Of a stretch of 64,000 nt of DNA, positions 52,098 through 60,671 are shown one piece after another (the first letter of the stretch is position 1; the number at the start of each line of letters is the position of its first letter). The stretch covers positions 1-64,000 of the forward strand of contig DBFWLO010000026.1 of assembly GCA_048465415.1 (NCBI GenBank), given 5' to 3'. Source of the stretch: Scatosoma sp048465415. Lineage in GTDB: Bacteria; Bacillota; Clostridia; Christensenellales; Borkfalkiaceae. The position numbers were made by a program, and so were the translations under genes. Below the pieces are notes generated by a model that had not been told where the DNA came from, did not search any database, and saw only the letters and a program-made list of their open reading frames with translations.

Positions 52098-52643
52098 CTA
52101 AGGCCGTGCGTCCGAAAAGGCGGGCACGTTCTTATCGCGCATGCGGCGGATAAAGAAATAGAGGGGCGCGCCCAGCGCGTATACCCAGACCGCTTCCGTC
52201 GCCGCCAGCGAACCCACGAACGTCCAATAGGTCGCCGTTTTGCTGCCGTAGCTCAGATCTCCGCACAAAAAGACGATGATCACCGGGATCACGAAGGCGT
52301 TGAAAAGGACGGGAAAGAGTCCGCCCAAAGCGAATTTTGCGGCATTATTGCGAATGAACCGCCCTACCAGGTAAGTGGCGAGCGCCGCGAAAAGAGTCGC
52401 GAGCGAGCCTAAGAATACGTCGTACACGAGGAAGGGGGAAGCGAGATTGCTGAGCATGCAGCCGACGTAGAGCGCCGGGACCGCTTCGGGAAAGAAGAGG
52501 GGCAGAATGCAGAGCGCTTCCGCGGGGCGGATTTGCAGAAAGCCGTTGTAGGCGAGCGCTCCGAACGCGTAAGTGAGAGCGACGTACAGCGCGGCGATGA
52601 TCCCCGCGCGGCAGAGCCGTCTGGCGGTGAAAAAGGACTTCAT
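52098..52643 (-). CDS. queT: Queuosine precursor transporter QueT
   Basis: The substrate-binding S component of an ECF transporter that imports a queuine precursor. The 181-residue protein has about five membrane helices, with LTYAFGALAYNGFLQIRPAE near residue 25 and LPLFFPEAVPALYVGCMLSN near 50, both diagnostic of QueT. The preQ1 riboswitch directly upstream agrees with this role. The energising ECF subunits are not in the window. The start at 52643 follows GAGG. Confidence 0.93.
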   Translation of the reverse strand: MKSFFTARRLCRAGIIAALYVALTYAFGALAYNGFLQIRPAEALCILPLFFPEAVPALYVGCMLSNLASPFLVYDVFLGSLATLFAALATYLVGRFIRNNAAKFALGGLFPVLFNAFVIPVIIVFLCGDLSYGSKTATYWTFVGSLAATEAVWVYALGAPLYFFIRRMRDKNVPAFSDARP

Positions 52644-52654
52644 ATTTGGTTTTA

Positions 52655-52697
52655 CCTCGGTTTTTTTATTCGGAAGTGTTCTCCGAAAACCTTCCGT
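52655..52697 (-). promoter_or_regulatory. preQ1-I riboswitch before queT
   Basis: On the minus strand: CGGAAG and CTTCCG form the stem, TTTTCGGAGAACA is the loop, and an A-rich tail ending AAAAAAACCGAGG follows. The loop CGG can pair with the tail CCG, giving the H-type pseudoknot of class I preQ1 sensors. The tail runs into the GAGG ribosome-binding site, so control is probably translational. It begins at the predicted RNA start. Confidence 0.88.
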
Positions 52698-52704
52698 AAG
52701 GCAT

Positions 52705-52734
52705 ATTATAGCATACGCCTCTTTTTTCTGTCAA
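52705..52734 (-). promoter_or_regulatory. queT promoter
   Basis: TTGACA (52729-52734), an 18-base spacer and TATAAT (52705-52710) on the minus strand. Confidence 0.82.
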
Positions 52735-52760
52735 CGATTTTTTTGCGGGAATTTATTTTT

Positions 52761-53296
52761 TCATGCTTCCGCATAGACGAAGATATCACTGTTCCCGTCC
52801 CAGTATTCGCTCCAACCGGAGGAAATCGCGTTTTTTGCATAGGGAACGTGGACGGTCTGCGGTTTTTTAGGGTTTTCGCCCCAGTAAGCGAACACGCCGC
52901 CGCCCATTACTTCCACCGTTTTGGGAATATAGAAGTTTTTTATGTCGTAACATTGCGCAAAGGCATAATCTCCGATCTTTTTCAGGCGGGTAGAATCGGG
53001 AATACGCACTTCGGAAACAAAGTAAGGATAGATGTCCGCGAGTTTGAGTTCCTCCACCAACGGGGAGAGTTCGAGGGAGATGGGACCTCTTCCGTTTCCG
53101 TTATGAAAAGCGAGCACGGGAAGATAGTCCGTTTCGCCGAGGTCTCTGTAATAGGCGGGAATGACGACGTCGCCGGTCGTTTCCTTATCTTTTATGCTGG
53201 CGATATAGTATTTGAGATTTTCGGAGAGGGTGTATTCTACGTCTCCCTCGTAAAGAGCAAGAGCCCCGCAAAAATCAGCGCCGGAAATTTTTTCAT
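52761..53296 (-). pseudogene. Broken paralogue of the repeat lipoprotein
   Basis: The body, read leftward to 52761, matches the lipoprotein at 19872: VEYTLSENLKYYIAS here against ITYELSKNEKYYIAS there, then LELSPLVEELKLADIYPYFV and one BspA-type repeat (LKKIGDYAFAQCYDIKNFYI). The natural start is the ATG at 53296, after a CGGGAG site and a TATAAT box, and it encodes a signal peptide (MKKFPALIFAGLLLF). That frame stops after 19 residues; the body continues one frame over. The region holding the lipobox and the first cysteines of the paralogue has been lost. An ATG at 53330 is in frame with the body but lies inside the -10 box. Confidence 0.7.
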
Positions 53297-53435
53297 TTGT
53301 TTTTTCTCCCGTTTTATTGATTGTTTTCATTATACCTCGTCGGACGGAAAAAAAAGCAAGGGGTATGGAAAAAATGCCGTAAAATTCCATAAAGAAAAAG
53401 GGGAAAGCATAGCTCTCACCCTTCGATATGTCTTT

Positions 53436-53504
53436 ATGAAAACGATTACAGAGCGCTTTTTCGTTTCCGCGTTCCGGCCGAAAAAACGCATGTAAACGAT
53501 TACG
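53436..53504 (-). repeat. Paired near-palindromic sites after yyaC
   Basis: ATGAAAACGATTACA (53436-53450) and ATGTAAACGATTACG (53490-53504) lie just beyond the yyaC stop, matching the pair after alaS in sequence, spacing (about 40 bases) and distance from the stop (6-7 bases). The first copy fits the CcpA cre consensus exactly. Confidence 0.6.
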
Positions 53505-53510
53505 GAAAGT

Positions 53511-54170
53511 TCAGACGATCTTGCGGCGCCGGCCGCGGCCGTGCAGTTCCCAAAGCAGGGAGGAAAGGCCGTCGGAAATGATTTCCGCCATCGAATAGAC
53601 GAGGTTGAGCCGCGTCGTATTGAGGAGGCCGTAGCTGAGCAGGGATTTTTCGGCGACGATGCCCATGACGGAGAGATCGCCGATGCTGCCGAGTTTTTTA
53701 TTGGCGCCCGCGCCGGGAAAGAGGGGGGAATCGTTGACTTTGATCAGCCCTATGTCCCCTTCGCTGCCCACGGCGGCGTCCACCGCGACGATCTTTCTGC
53801 CGCGGTGCGTTTCGCGAAGAAAAGTGCGCATATATTTGATCTCTTTCGCCGTCACCGGAGCGGAAAGGGTGCCGTATAAAAAGGCGTTGAGCCCCTGCGT
53901 CTTATATTTGAGCATGGAGCCGACAATCGGCCCGAGGCTGTCGCCGATGGCGAGATCGCTGCCGATGCAGAGAACGACGGGAAGATCCGAGGAATCGTCC
54001 GTTTCTTCCCCTTCCGGTTCGTCGGCTGCCGCGCGGCCTGCGGCGCGGCCGGCGGCGCGGAGGGCGCGGATCGCCCGCGATGGCTCCGCCGCCGCGCGCA
54101 GAAACCGATCGACCGCCATCGCCGTGCCGTCGGCGGCAAGTTTATTGAAAATGTTGAAACAGTATTCCAT
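53511..54170 (-). CDS. yyaC: Spore protease YyaC family protein
   Basis: A DUF1256 protein related to the germination protease Gpr fold and made in sporulating Firmicutes. The 219 residues include an Arg/Ala-rich region (about 45-70), then the conserved LCIGSDLAIGDSLGPIVGSM near 84 and IVAVDAAVGSEGDIGLIKV near 140, with the acidic residues that match the Gpr active site. The start at 54170 follows AAGGAG; the frame extends upstream without support. In Bacillus yyaC also lies near the origin. Confidence 0.88.
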   Translation of the reverse strand: MEYCFNIFNKLAADGTAMAVDRFLRAAAEPSRAIRALRAAGRAAGRAAADEPEGEETDDSSDLPVVLCIGSDLAIGDSLGPIVGSMLKYKTQGLNAFLYGTLSAPVTAKEIKYMRTFLRETHRGRKIVAVDAAVGSEGDIGLIKVNDSPLFPGAGANKKLGSIGDLSVMGIVAEKSLLSYGLLNTTRLNLVYSMAEIISDGLSSLLWELHGRGRRRKIV

Positions 54171-54317
54171 GAAAGCTCCTTGTAAGGACGGAAAAAACGC
54201 CGTTTTGTGCGGGCGTTCGCGGGTTCCGCCGCGGGGTGGGGATTCGGGAAAATTATTGCCCGTTTGCAAGGGAATATACCCCCGTATGTGAAAATTTCCT
54301 CCGGCTCCCTCAAAGAC

Positions 54318-54346
54318 TTGAAATTTGTGAAAAAATATGTTAAAAT
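54318..54346 (+). promoter_or_regulatory. cvpA promoter
   Basis: TTGAAA (54318-54323), a 17-base spacer and TAAAAT (54341-54346). Confidence 0.65.
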
Positions 54347-54412
54347 AAATAAAGTGCCGCGCGGATAAAAAGCGCCGCGAACGGCAAATAACTTAGCGGG
54401 AGGGCAAAACAA

Positions 54413-55129
54413 ATGGTAAATTTGTTGGCTTCTTTTCAAGCGGCTTATATCGCGGACATCGTCTGCGCGTTAATTTTAATCGTCTGCGCGGTCGGGGGCG
54501 CCAAAAAGGGGTTCGTAAAGTGCTTTTTCGGACTCATCTCTACCCTGGCAGCCTTGATTCTGGCGATCACACTCGCTTCCACCGTACTCGGCTGGATCGA
54601 TTCCGCCTTTCACATGACTTCGACGTTCGGCGGGAAATTTGAAAATTCCTTTTTGAAGATCAAGGGCTTCGACGCGGATATTTCCGCCGGCGGGCTTGCG
54701 GCGGCGCTCGACAACGTCAGCCTGCCCGGGTTCATCAAGGACGTCATCGTCAAAAATCTCGGCGAGGTCAACAATCTCGCCCCCGGAACGACTCTGGCGA
54801 GCCAGGTCGCGCCCGTCGCCGCGCAGTTCGTCGGACTGCTCGTGTCAGGACTCGTCATTTTCGCCGTCGCCAAACTGCTTCTCTTCTTCGTCGCGAAAAT
54901 CCTCACTTCGATCGTGCGCTCCTGGTCGGTCGCGGCCGCGCTCAACGGGATTCTCGGCTTTGCCGTGGGGCTTTTGAAAGCGGGCATCGTCGTCTGCGGC
55001 GTCCTCGCCCTTCTTTCGCTCATTCCCTCCTCGGGAATCACCAACTTTTTCGAGAATACGTTCTTCCTCAAATACCTCTACAACAGCAACCCGCTCACCA
55101 AACTTCTGGGACTGTTCATTAAATTCTGA
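54413..55129 (+). CDS. CvpA family membrane protein
   Basis: A 238-residue membrane protein of the CvpA/colicin V production family. Four hydrophobic segments are seen: about 11-30 (IADIVCALILIVCAVGGAKK, with the conserved GGxKKGF motif), 35-60, 140-165 and 185-210. The external loop at about 65-135 is longer than usual. The family is linked to envelope stability and division in several bacteria, but its activity is unknown. It precedes the DUF3788 gene by 20 bases and is probably co-transcribed with it. Confidence 0.87.
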   Translation: MVNLLASFQAAYIADIVCALILIVCAVGGAKKGFVKCFFGLISTLAALILAITLASTVLGWIDSAFHMTSTFGGKFENSFLKIKGFDADISAGGLAAALDNVSLPGFIKDVIVKNLGEVNNLAPGTTLASQVAPVAAQFVGLLVSGLVIFAVAKLLLFFVAKILTSIVRSWSVAAALNGILGFAVGLLKAGIVVCGVLALLSLIPSSGITNFFENTFFLKYLYNSNPLTKLLGLFIKF

Positions 55130-55149
55130 GCCTAAGGAAAATTTTTCGC

Positions 55150-55563
55150 ATGTACGAGAGAATGCTCAACAAGAAAACGCGCCCGTCGCCCGAAGAACTG
55201 GCCGCCTGGTGCGGCGAAGCCGGGGCGCTGTTCAAGGCTTTGAACGAATGGCTGAGGGAAACTTACGCCAGCGGGCAGACGATCGAATTTCCCTACGGGA
55301 ACAAGTACGGCTGGGGGATCGCCCACCGCAAAAAGAAAAAGCTCGTCTGTCACGTCTTTGCCGAGGCGGGAGCCTTTACTTTGATGATCCGTCTGACGGA
55401 CGCGCAGTTCGCGGCGGTGTACGGACGGGTGCAGGAGTACACGCGGGCGTATATCGACGGCAAATACCCCTGCGGCGACGGGGGCTGGATTCATTACCGA
55501 GTCGTGAATCCAGAAAATCTTGACGACGCGCGGACGCTGTTGTCCGCCAAATGCGCCCCATAG
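55150..55563 (+). CDS. DUF3788 family protein
   Basis: A 137-residue cytoplasmic protein of DUF3788. It shows the family's central pattern: a Trp-rich helix (LFKALNEWLRETYASGQTIE), then FPYGNKYGWGIAHRKKKKLV and the hydrophobic HVFAEAGAFTLMIRLTD. The function is unknown; family members are common in gut Firmicutes. It starts about 20 bases after cvpA and ends at a terminator at 55611-55649, immediately before the second DnaA-box cluster. Confidence 0.82.
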   Translation: MYERMLNKKTRPSPEELAAWCGEAGALFKALNEWLRETYASGQTIEFPYGNKYGWGIAHRKKKKLVCHVFAEAGAFTLMIRLTDAQFAAVYGRVQEYTRAYIDGKYPCGDGGWIHYRVVNPENLDDARTLLSAKCAP

Positions 55564-55610
55564 AAAATACCGCCGCGCCCATTCTCTTTATACTTAGTCT
55601 GAATCGCCGA

Positions 55611-55649
55611 GGGATTCTTTTTTGTGAACGCAGGAAAGAATCCCTTTTT
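55611..55649 (+). terminator. Terminator after the DUF3788 gene
   Basis: GGGATTCTTT and AAAGAATCCC pair around a 14-base loop, followed by TTTTT. Confidence 0.8.
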
Positions 55650-55749
55650 GCCTTTCCCGAGGCGGAACATGCGCGTCCGGGGCGGGCGGACCGGGCGCCG
55701 GAACGGCCGGCGAAGCAGAGAAAATGCAATTATTCCGATTGGGGATAAC

Positions 55750-56052
55750 TGTGGATAACTCCCGTTTTATGCTTGTCCGAACGGGTGTTCGGAGGCAAAA
55801 AAACTCCTTTTCGGCTGAATTTTCCTGATATTTTCTTCTCGTTTCCGTTTTATCCACATCAAAACCGGGGATTTTGCGAAAAGTTTTGTATGCGTTGTGG
55901 ATAAGTTATCCACAAAATCGGCGCGTTTCAGGTGTTTTTTAATGCGATTTTAAGGAAAAAGCGCTTAGTTTGTGCAAATGTGTAAAAAGTTATCCACAAA
56001 ATCAAAAATTTCCATGTGGACAACCCCGTTTTATCCACATTGTCGTGGATAA
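55750..56052. other. DnaA-box cluster 2
   Basis: The gene-free gap holds six perfect DnaA boxes, TTATCCACA on either strand, at 55750, 55850, 55896, 55906, 55990 and 56031. Two near-matches are at 56015 (TGTGGACAA) and 56044 (CGTGGATAA). The pair at 55896-55914 faces inward with one base between. There is AT-rich sequence but no obvious TAG/TAA trio repeat. It could be a second origin part, a DnaA-titration site such as datA, or a reactivation site. The rest of the 55564-56297 gap holds one terminator and otherwise nothing I can identify. Confidence 0.8.
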
Positions 56053-56297
56053 CCCGAAAAATTTTCCTTGATTTTTTCACGTGTAAACTCATATTTTTGC
56101 GGCTTTCACCCGTTCTGCGTCCCGCCGCGAAACAGAGCGCGAAAAAACGGAGGGGAAGATTGCGTCCGGCGCAAAAAAAATCCCCGTCCGGCGGGGGGGA
56201 CGGAGAAATTCGGCGCAGGGATTCGCGGGATTCGCCGCCCTGCGGACGCGCGAAGGCGAGCGTTGAAGGGCGGAGAAGCGCCGCAAAGAGAAAAGGG

Positions 56298-56831
56298 TTA
56301 CAGCCGGCGGATCTTACTCGCGATGAAGCGGCCGAAAACGGTGCGGTAAAGGCCGCGGTATTCGTCGAAGGTCAAAGGCGCGGCGGCGCAGAGAAGTTCC
56401 ATTTCCACGCCGAAGAGTCCGACGAAAAAGGGCAGGGGTGTCATTTGGTGGCGAAGGTAGAAAGCCCTGCGGCGTTGGCGTTCTTCGGCGTTGGCGGACT
56501 CCGCCCGCACGTCCTCGATTTCGAGGAAAAAACGCTTGTCTTTACAGCGCGCTTTGAGCAGTTCAAACGCCTCGCCGCCGATCCCCCCGCCCCGCTTCTC
56601 CGGCGCGATCGCGAAATAGTCGAGCAGCGCCAGATCGCCTTGAAAAACGAGAATGGCCAGACCGAGAAACTCCCCGTCGTCCGATTCGATCGACAAGATC
56701 TCCACCCAGCCTTCCTTTTGTTTTTTGCATATAAGGAAAAAGGGCTTTCGCTCCGAGCGCGGAAACGCCGTCTTATAGAGTTTTTTGATTTCTCCCAGCC
56801 GCGCGGCGTCGGTTGCGGTGATCAGTTGCAT
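56298..56831 (-). CDS. GNAT family N-acetyltransferase
   Basis: A 177-residue acetyltransferase with the GNAT fold: IESDDGEFLGLAILVFQGDL (strands 2-4), then LLDYFAIAPEKRGGGIGGEA, where RGGGIGGEA is the acetyl-CoA pyrophosphate loop. ARCKDKRFFLEIEDV follows. The start is the ATG at 56831, placed by AAGGAGG eight bases upstream; a long upstream frame is not used. The substrate is unknown. It stands alone and is transcribed toward DnaA-box cluster 2. Confidence 0.88.
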   Translation of the reverse strand: MQLITATDAARLGEIKKLYKTAFPRSERKPFFLICKKQKEGWVEILSIESDDGEFLGLAILVFQGDLALLDYFAIAPEKRGGGIGGEAFELLKARCKDKRFFLEIEDVRAESANAEERQRRRAFYLRHQMTPLPFFVGLFGVEMELLCAAAPLTFDEYRGLYRTVFGRFIASKIRRL

Positions 56832-57043
56832 GTCGTATTCCTCCTTTACTGCGAGCCGTACCCGAACAGTATAACCAAAATCCGGGTTTTTGTCAAGCCG
56901 TTCAAACGGCGGGAGGCGCGGAAGGGGCGTTGCGGCGCACATATCCGTCGGAACGGGCATAAAAATAGATAGACAAAGGAGAGGGACGGTTTTGGCGGCG
57001 GTAAACAAGGAAACGAAAAAAATGAATATCGGGAGATAAAAAA

Positions 57044-57973
57044 ATGATGCAGCAAACCTCAATGAAAGAACTTCGGATCGTGGATAATTTCTATCAGACC
57101 TCGGCCTATTTTCCCATGCCGACGATTCTCATCGGCACGCTCGCCGAGGACGGCTCGACGAGTTACGGCGCGTATTCGCTCTGTTTTCCCTTTTATGTGG
57201 CGGGCAAGGATTACTACGCGATGATGCTCAACTGCCGCAACAGCTCGAATACCTGCAAAAATCTGCTGCGGACGGGCAAAGCGTCTTTGAATTTCGTGCC
57301 GGCGGACAAGAGGATTCTCAAAGAGTGCGTACGGCTCGGTTTTCCGGGCGAGACCTCGAAGGAGAAGATGAAGGATTTCGCCCTGACGATGCGGGACGGG
57401 CTTCGCCAGGCGGAAGCGCCCGGCGAGCTGTTCCCCAAAGTTATCGAAGAGGCGTTCCAGGTCTTTGAGTGCACGTGGATACGCGAGATCGACGGCGCGG
57501 CGGAGGATCGGGTGCGGGAGAGCTACGCTCCCTCCTATCACACCTGCAACGGCATCACTTCCGAATTCGGCGCCCATTTCATTCTGCGCATCGACAAGAT
57601 TCTCATGCGGGAAAAATGCCGGCAGGCGATCATCGACGGCGTGAAGGCGAAGGACTTCCCGCCCGTGCCCGTGGACTACGGGTACCGCGATTCCAAAAAT
57701 TTCTGGATCGCCGCTAAAAAACGCCCGTACGCGGAGACCGTACAGGCGAAAGCCGTAGACGTCGAGTCGGTGATGTACGCCGCCAACCGCATCGATCCCG
57801 AGATAAAATTCACCAAAGAGGCGTGCCTGTGCATGGTCAAGGTGCCGCGGATTTTCCTGAACACCGCCCTCAAAGGCTGCGTCAAATGGGCGAAAGAGCA
57901 CGGCGTGTCCGTGATCGAAGAAAAACACATGAAGGAAATCAACGACAAACGCGCCGCCGAGAAAAAAGAATAA
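57044..57973 (+). CDS. Flavin reductase-like (flavoredoxin family) protein
   Basis: A 309-residue protein whose first 200 residues match the FMN-binding split-barrel of flavin reductase-like proteins: MPTILIGTLAEDGSTSYGAY, then YAMMLNCRNSSNTCKNLLRT, and NGITSEFGAHFILRIDKILM near residue 170. The C-terminal hundred residues (KEACLCMVKVPRIFLNTALK) are an addition I do not recognise, though that part looks structured. It may act as an FMN-dependent oxidoreductase. The start at 57044 follows GGGAG; the ATG at 57047 is equally possible. Confidence 0.8.
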   Translation: MMQQTSMKELRIVDNFYQTSAYFPMPTILIGTLAEDGSTSYGAYSLCFPFYVAGKDYYAMMLNCRNSSNTCKNLLRTGKASLNFVPADKRILKECVRLGFPGETSKEKMKDFALTMRDGLRQAEAPGELFPKVIEEAFQVFECTWIREIDGAAEDRVRESYAPSYHTCNGITSEFGAHFILRIDKILMREKCRQAIIDGVKAKDFPPVPVDYGYRDSKNFWIAAKKRPYAETVQAKAVDVESVMYAANRIDPEIKFTKEACLCMVKVPRIFLNTALKGCVKWAKEHGVSVIEEKHMKEINDKRAAEKKE

Positions 57974-58024
57974 AAAAGCAATAGCGGGCATATTCGACAA
58001 ATTGAAATTTACGGAGGAATCATC

Positions 58025-58513
58025 ATGCAGAACAAAGCGCTCGTCGTGATCGACATTCAAAACGACATTACCAAGAATTACAAGGAAATTATCGGCAATA
58101 TCAACGCCGCCGTCGATTGGGCCGTCGCCTGCGGCATACATGTCGTTTACATCAGGCATCATAATTTATCCGCCGGCACCAGAACCTTTAAGCCGGGCAC
58201 CCGGGGCGCGGAACTGGTTCCGGAGCTGAAAATCGTCTCCGAGAATATTTTCACAAAAAGCAAAGGCAACGCGCTCACGAGCGAGGAATTCGCCGCGTTC
58301 GTCGGCGAACACGCCGTCGGGGAGTTTTACGTCGCCGGCGCGGACGCCGTAGCCTGCGTAAAAGCCACTTGTTACAACATGGCTAAAAACGGCTATCTCG
58401 TCCACGTTCTCTCCGATTGTATTACCAGTTACGACAAGAGAAAGATCGACGAGATGCTTCGATACTACGCGAGCAAGGGGTGCGTGATCGAGCGCCTGAG
58501 CGACATAACGTAA
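58025..58513 (+). CDS. Isochorismatase-like cysteine hydrolase
   Basis: A 162-residue hydrolase of the isochorismatase/nicotinamidase superfamily. The catalytic triad is visible: Asp9 in LVVIDIQND, Lys in FTKSKGNAL near residue 80, and Cys in DAVACVKATC near 115. The usual cis-peptide before the cysteine reads AVACV, normal for the group. The substrate is not predictable; a small amide is likely. A clear GGAGG precedes the start by about seven bases. It follows the flavin-reductase-like gene by 51 bases and may be co-transcribed. Confidence 0.9.
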   Translation: MQNKALVVIDIQNDITKNYKEIIGNINAAVDWAVACGIHVVYIRHHNLSAGTRTFKPGTRGAELVPELKIVSENIFTKSKGNALTSEEFAAFVGEHAVGEFYVAGADAVACVKATCYNMAKNGYLVHVLSDCITSYDKRKIDEMLRYYASKGCVIERLSDIT

Positions 58514-58550
58514 CACTGCGCGGCCGGGGCCGCGCAGTGGCGATGAGCGT

Positions 58551-59471
58551 TTATTCGTAAAAGACGACGTCGATACTGCCGTTATCCGTTCTCACCGTGA
58601 GTTTCTTTTCTCCCGCATCGGTGTCGGCGAGATTATTTTTGCCGTTGGAGGTTTTGGCGCGAATGAGGAAATCTTCCCGGCGGCCTTTGACGCTGCCGCG
58701 GATAGAGCTGTTATTGCCGCGGATTTCGATGCTTTTCGAGGCGTCGAGCCCATAGCCGTTGATGTCGCGGTTGTCCGTTCTGAGGAAGATCTCCGCCGCC
58801 CTAAGGCCGTTGGCCTTGACGGAGCCGTTATCCGTCTCCGCGTGCAGAGTAGCCGCCGCGGACACGTTTTCCAGCGTGACGCCGCCGTTGCTGCTCCGGG
58901 CGGTCAGCGAGCCGCCGCTCGATACGTTCTTCAAAGAGATATGGCCGTTGTCGGTGTCGAATACCGCGTCGCCGGCGGCGGTCATATTTTCGATCTTCAC
59001 GTCCCCGTTGCTCGATTCCGCGCGCAGAGAAGCCGCCGTGAGCGTAAGATCGGAAGAGACGTCCCCGTTCGAGGTGACGAGGGTGATCTCGTCGTAGCTT
59101 TCCGAGTCCAGATAGAGGGTGACGCGGGGAGTGACGATCCAGAAATTGAAAATATGGTTATACCACTTTTGTTTGACGGAAGCGATGGAAAAGGTGCCGT
59201 TCTCGTACTTCGTCTCGAATTGACGGCGGGAATTTTCTTCGTATTCCACCTTGAACCCCTCGTCCCCGGCCGCCCGGGCCAGCGTCACGTGCGCGCTTTC
59301 CGTATCGACGCGCAGGGAAGTGACGGGGCCTTCCGCGAGATAGGTCTTTTTTTCGTAAGCGCCGCCTTCGTTGAGGTTATTGAAATCAAAGTTCGCCATC
59401 GCGAATCCCGCGAAGCTTACGACCAGCCCCAACGCGAGTACGGCGGTGAAAATTTTCGTCGAAGTTTTCAT
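58551..59471 (-). CDS. DUF4097 beta-strand repeat membrane protein
   Basis: A 306-residue protein of the DUF4097 family, often the third gene of PadR-HAAS-DUF4097 modules. An N-terminal membrane helix or signal (KIFTAVLALGLVVSFAGFAM) is followed by a right-handed beta-solenoid of repeated short units such as LRAESSNGDVKIENMTAAGD and DTDNGHISLKNVSSGG, with SxNG or DNG turns about every 20 residues. The function is unknown; such proteins are thought to be stress- or envelope-linked. It overlaps the HAAS gene by 4 bases. Confidence 0.9.
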   Translation of the reverse strand: MKTSTKIFTAVLALGLVVSFAGFAMANFDFNNLNEGGAYEKKTYLAEGPVTSLRVDTESAHVTLARAAGDEGFKVEYEENSRRQFETKYENGTFSIASVKQKWYNHIFNFWIVTPRVTLYLDSESYDEITLVTSNGDVSSDLTLTAASLRAESSNGDVKIENMTAAGDAVFDTDNGHISLKNVSSGGSLTARSSNGGVTLENVSAAATLHAETDNGSVKANGLRAAEIFLRTDNRDINGYGLDASKSIEIRGNNSSIRGSVKGRREDFLIRAKTSNGKNNLADTDAGEKKLTVRTDNGSIDVVFYE

Positions 59472-60085
59472 GCGTTTGCCTCCTTTTTTCTGTTCACAAA
59501 CAGTCGTTTAATGCCTTTGAGCCAGTTTCCGGCCAATTTCCAAATCCCTTTGAGCAGTTTTTTCATCGGTCCCCACAAGAGCATGGTCAGCGCGAACACG
59601 ACGAGCGAGGCGCCGATGAGACACACGCCCAGCGCCGTATCGCCGCGGAAGAAACATACCGCCGCCCCGAAGATTCCCGCTACGGACGAGAGGAGCAGGG
59701 CGATCCCCGCCGCGAACAGCGAAAGCCAGAGCGAGAAAAATACGATCGCGCCCGAAAAGAGCAGCGCCGCCGCCGCGATTAAAAGCGGGAACCACAGCGG
59801 AAAGCCGAGCACGAGCAGCACCGTAAAGCCCGGGCTTTTGCCGTACTTGCTTCTCACTCTGTCCGCGCCGCCCCGCACGATGGACGCGAACGAGGAGTCC
59901 GAGAAAATCTCCGCCGCCACTTCGTCCGGGCTTCTCAGGCTCTTCACCGCCTCTTCCTCGTCCGCGCCTTCCTCCATACGGTCGTCGATGATCTCCGCAT
60001 AGAAGGCGAGCGATTTCTTCACTTCCTCCCGCGGCAGGTTTTTCAGCCGTTTTTCCAACGCTTTCAGGTATTCTTGTTTGTTCAT
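59468..60085 (-). CDS. HAAS-domain membrane protein (DUF1700)
   Basis: A 205-residue protein. Residues 1-60 form the HAAS helical domain (MNKQEYLKALEKRLKNLPRE, then EEEAVKSLRSPDEVAAEIF), and the rest holds about four membrane helices (about 84-170) and a basic tail. HAAS proteins are usually paired with PadR-like regulators and may act as their membrane-bound partners. It overlaps padR by 4 bases at its start and the DUF4097 gene by 4 bases at its end. The start at 60085 follows AAAGGAGG. Confidence 0.9.
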   Translation of the reverse strand: MNKQEYLKALEKRLKNLPREEVKKSLAFYAEIIDDRMEEGADEEEAVKSLRSPDEVAAEIFSDSSFASIVRGGADRVRSKYGKSPGFTVLLVLGFPLWFPLLIAAAALLFSGAIVFFSLWLSLFAAGIALLLSSVAGIFGAAVCFFRGDTALGVCLIGASLVVFALTMLLWGPMKKLLKGIWKLAGNWLKGIKRLFVNRKKEANA

Positions 60086-60402
60086 TTGGAGTGCCTCCTT
60101 TCGTTGCCTATAAATTCGCAGATCCGCATCACGTCCTGCCATTCCTCTAAAAATTCGTCGATCCGCGTCTTGCCTCCCGACGTGATCCGATAGTACTTCC
60201 TCAGTCTGCCGTTATGCTCCACCGAATATACCGTCAGAAGTTTTCCCGCTTCCAGACGCTTCAAAATCGGATACAGCGTCGACTCCGAGATCTCCGCCAC
60301 CGGACTTAAATCCTTGATGATCTGATACCCGTAAGAATTCTCCCTAAGAAGCGCACTCAGCACCAGCACGTCGAGGATCCCCCGCTTTAATTGCATATCC
60401 AT
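60082..60402 (-). CDS. PadR family transcriptional regulator
   Basis: A 106-residue winged-helix repressor: MDMQLKRGILDVLVLSALLR, then YGYQIIKDLSP, LYPILKRLEAGKLLTVYSVE and RKYYRITSGGKTRIDEFLEE, all typical of PadR-s1. It probably controls its own operon through the inverted repeat that overlaps its promoter. The start at 60402 follows AGGAGG by eight bases, giving a normal N-terminus. The ligand is unknown. Confidence 0.93.
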   Translation of the reverse strand: MDMQLKRGILDVLVLSALLRENSYGYQIIKDLSPVAEISESTLYPILKRLEAGKLLTVYSVEHNGRLRKYYRITSGGKTRIDEFLEEWQDVMRICEFIGNERRHSK

Positions 60403-60424
60403 ACCGTATACCTCCTGACACGAT

Positions 60425-60455
60425 ATACTATACACCGCATAGTATCGTTTGTCAA
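60425..60455 (-). promoter_or_regulatory. padR promoter with overlapping operator
   Basis: TTGACA (60450-60455), a 17-base spacer and TATAGT (60427-60432). The perfect inverted repeat ATACTAT-N7-ATAGTAT (60425-60445) covers the -10 and spacer, a typical PadR binding site, so the operon is probably self-repressed. Confidence 0.82.
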
Positions 60456-60671
60456 GCGTTTTGACGAAATTTTTTTATTTTTTCAAAAAATTTGTGGGAA
60501 ACGGGGGAAAGAGGGGCGGGGAATCCTTGCGAAAAGCGGATAGAAAGGGGAGAAAAAGGCCAAAATCGTATATGGGAGTTTGCGGGGGAAGCGGCCTTTG
60601 GGGGCGGCGTGGGAGTTGGTGTTAAATTTGTGAATGTTTGCTAAATGTTTAGAAATGTATACCGCAAACGC

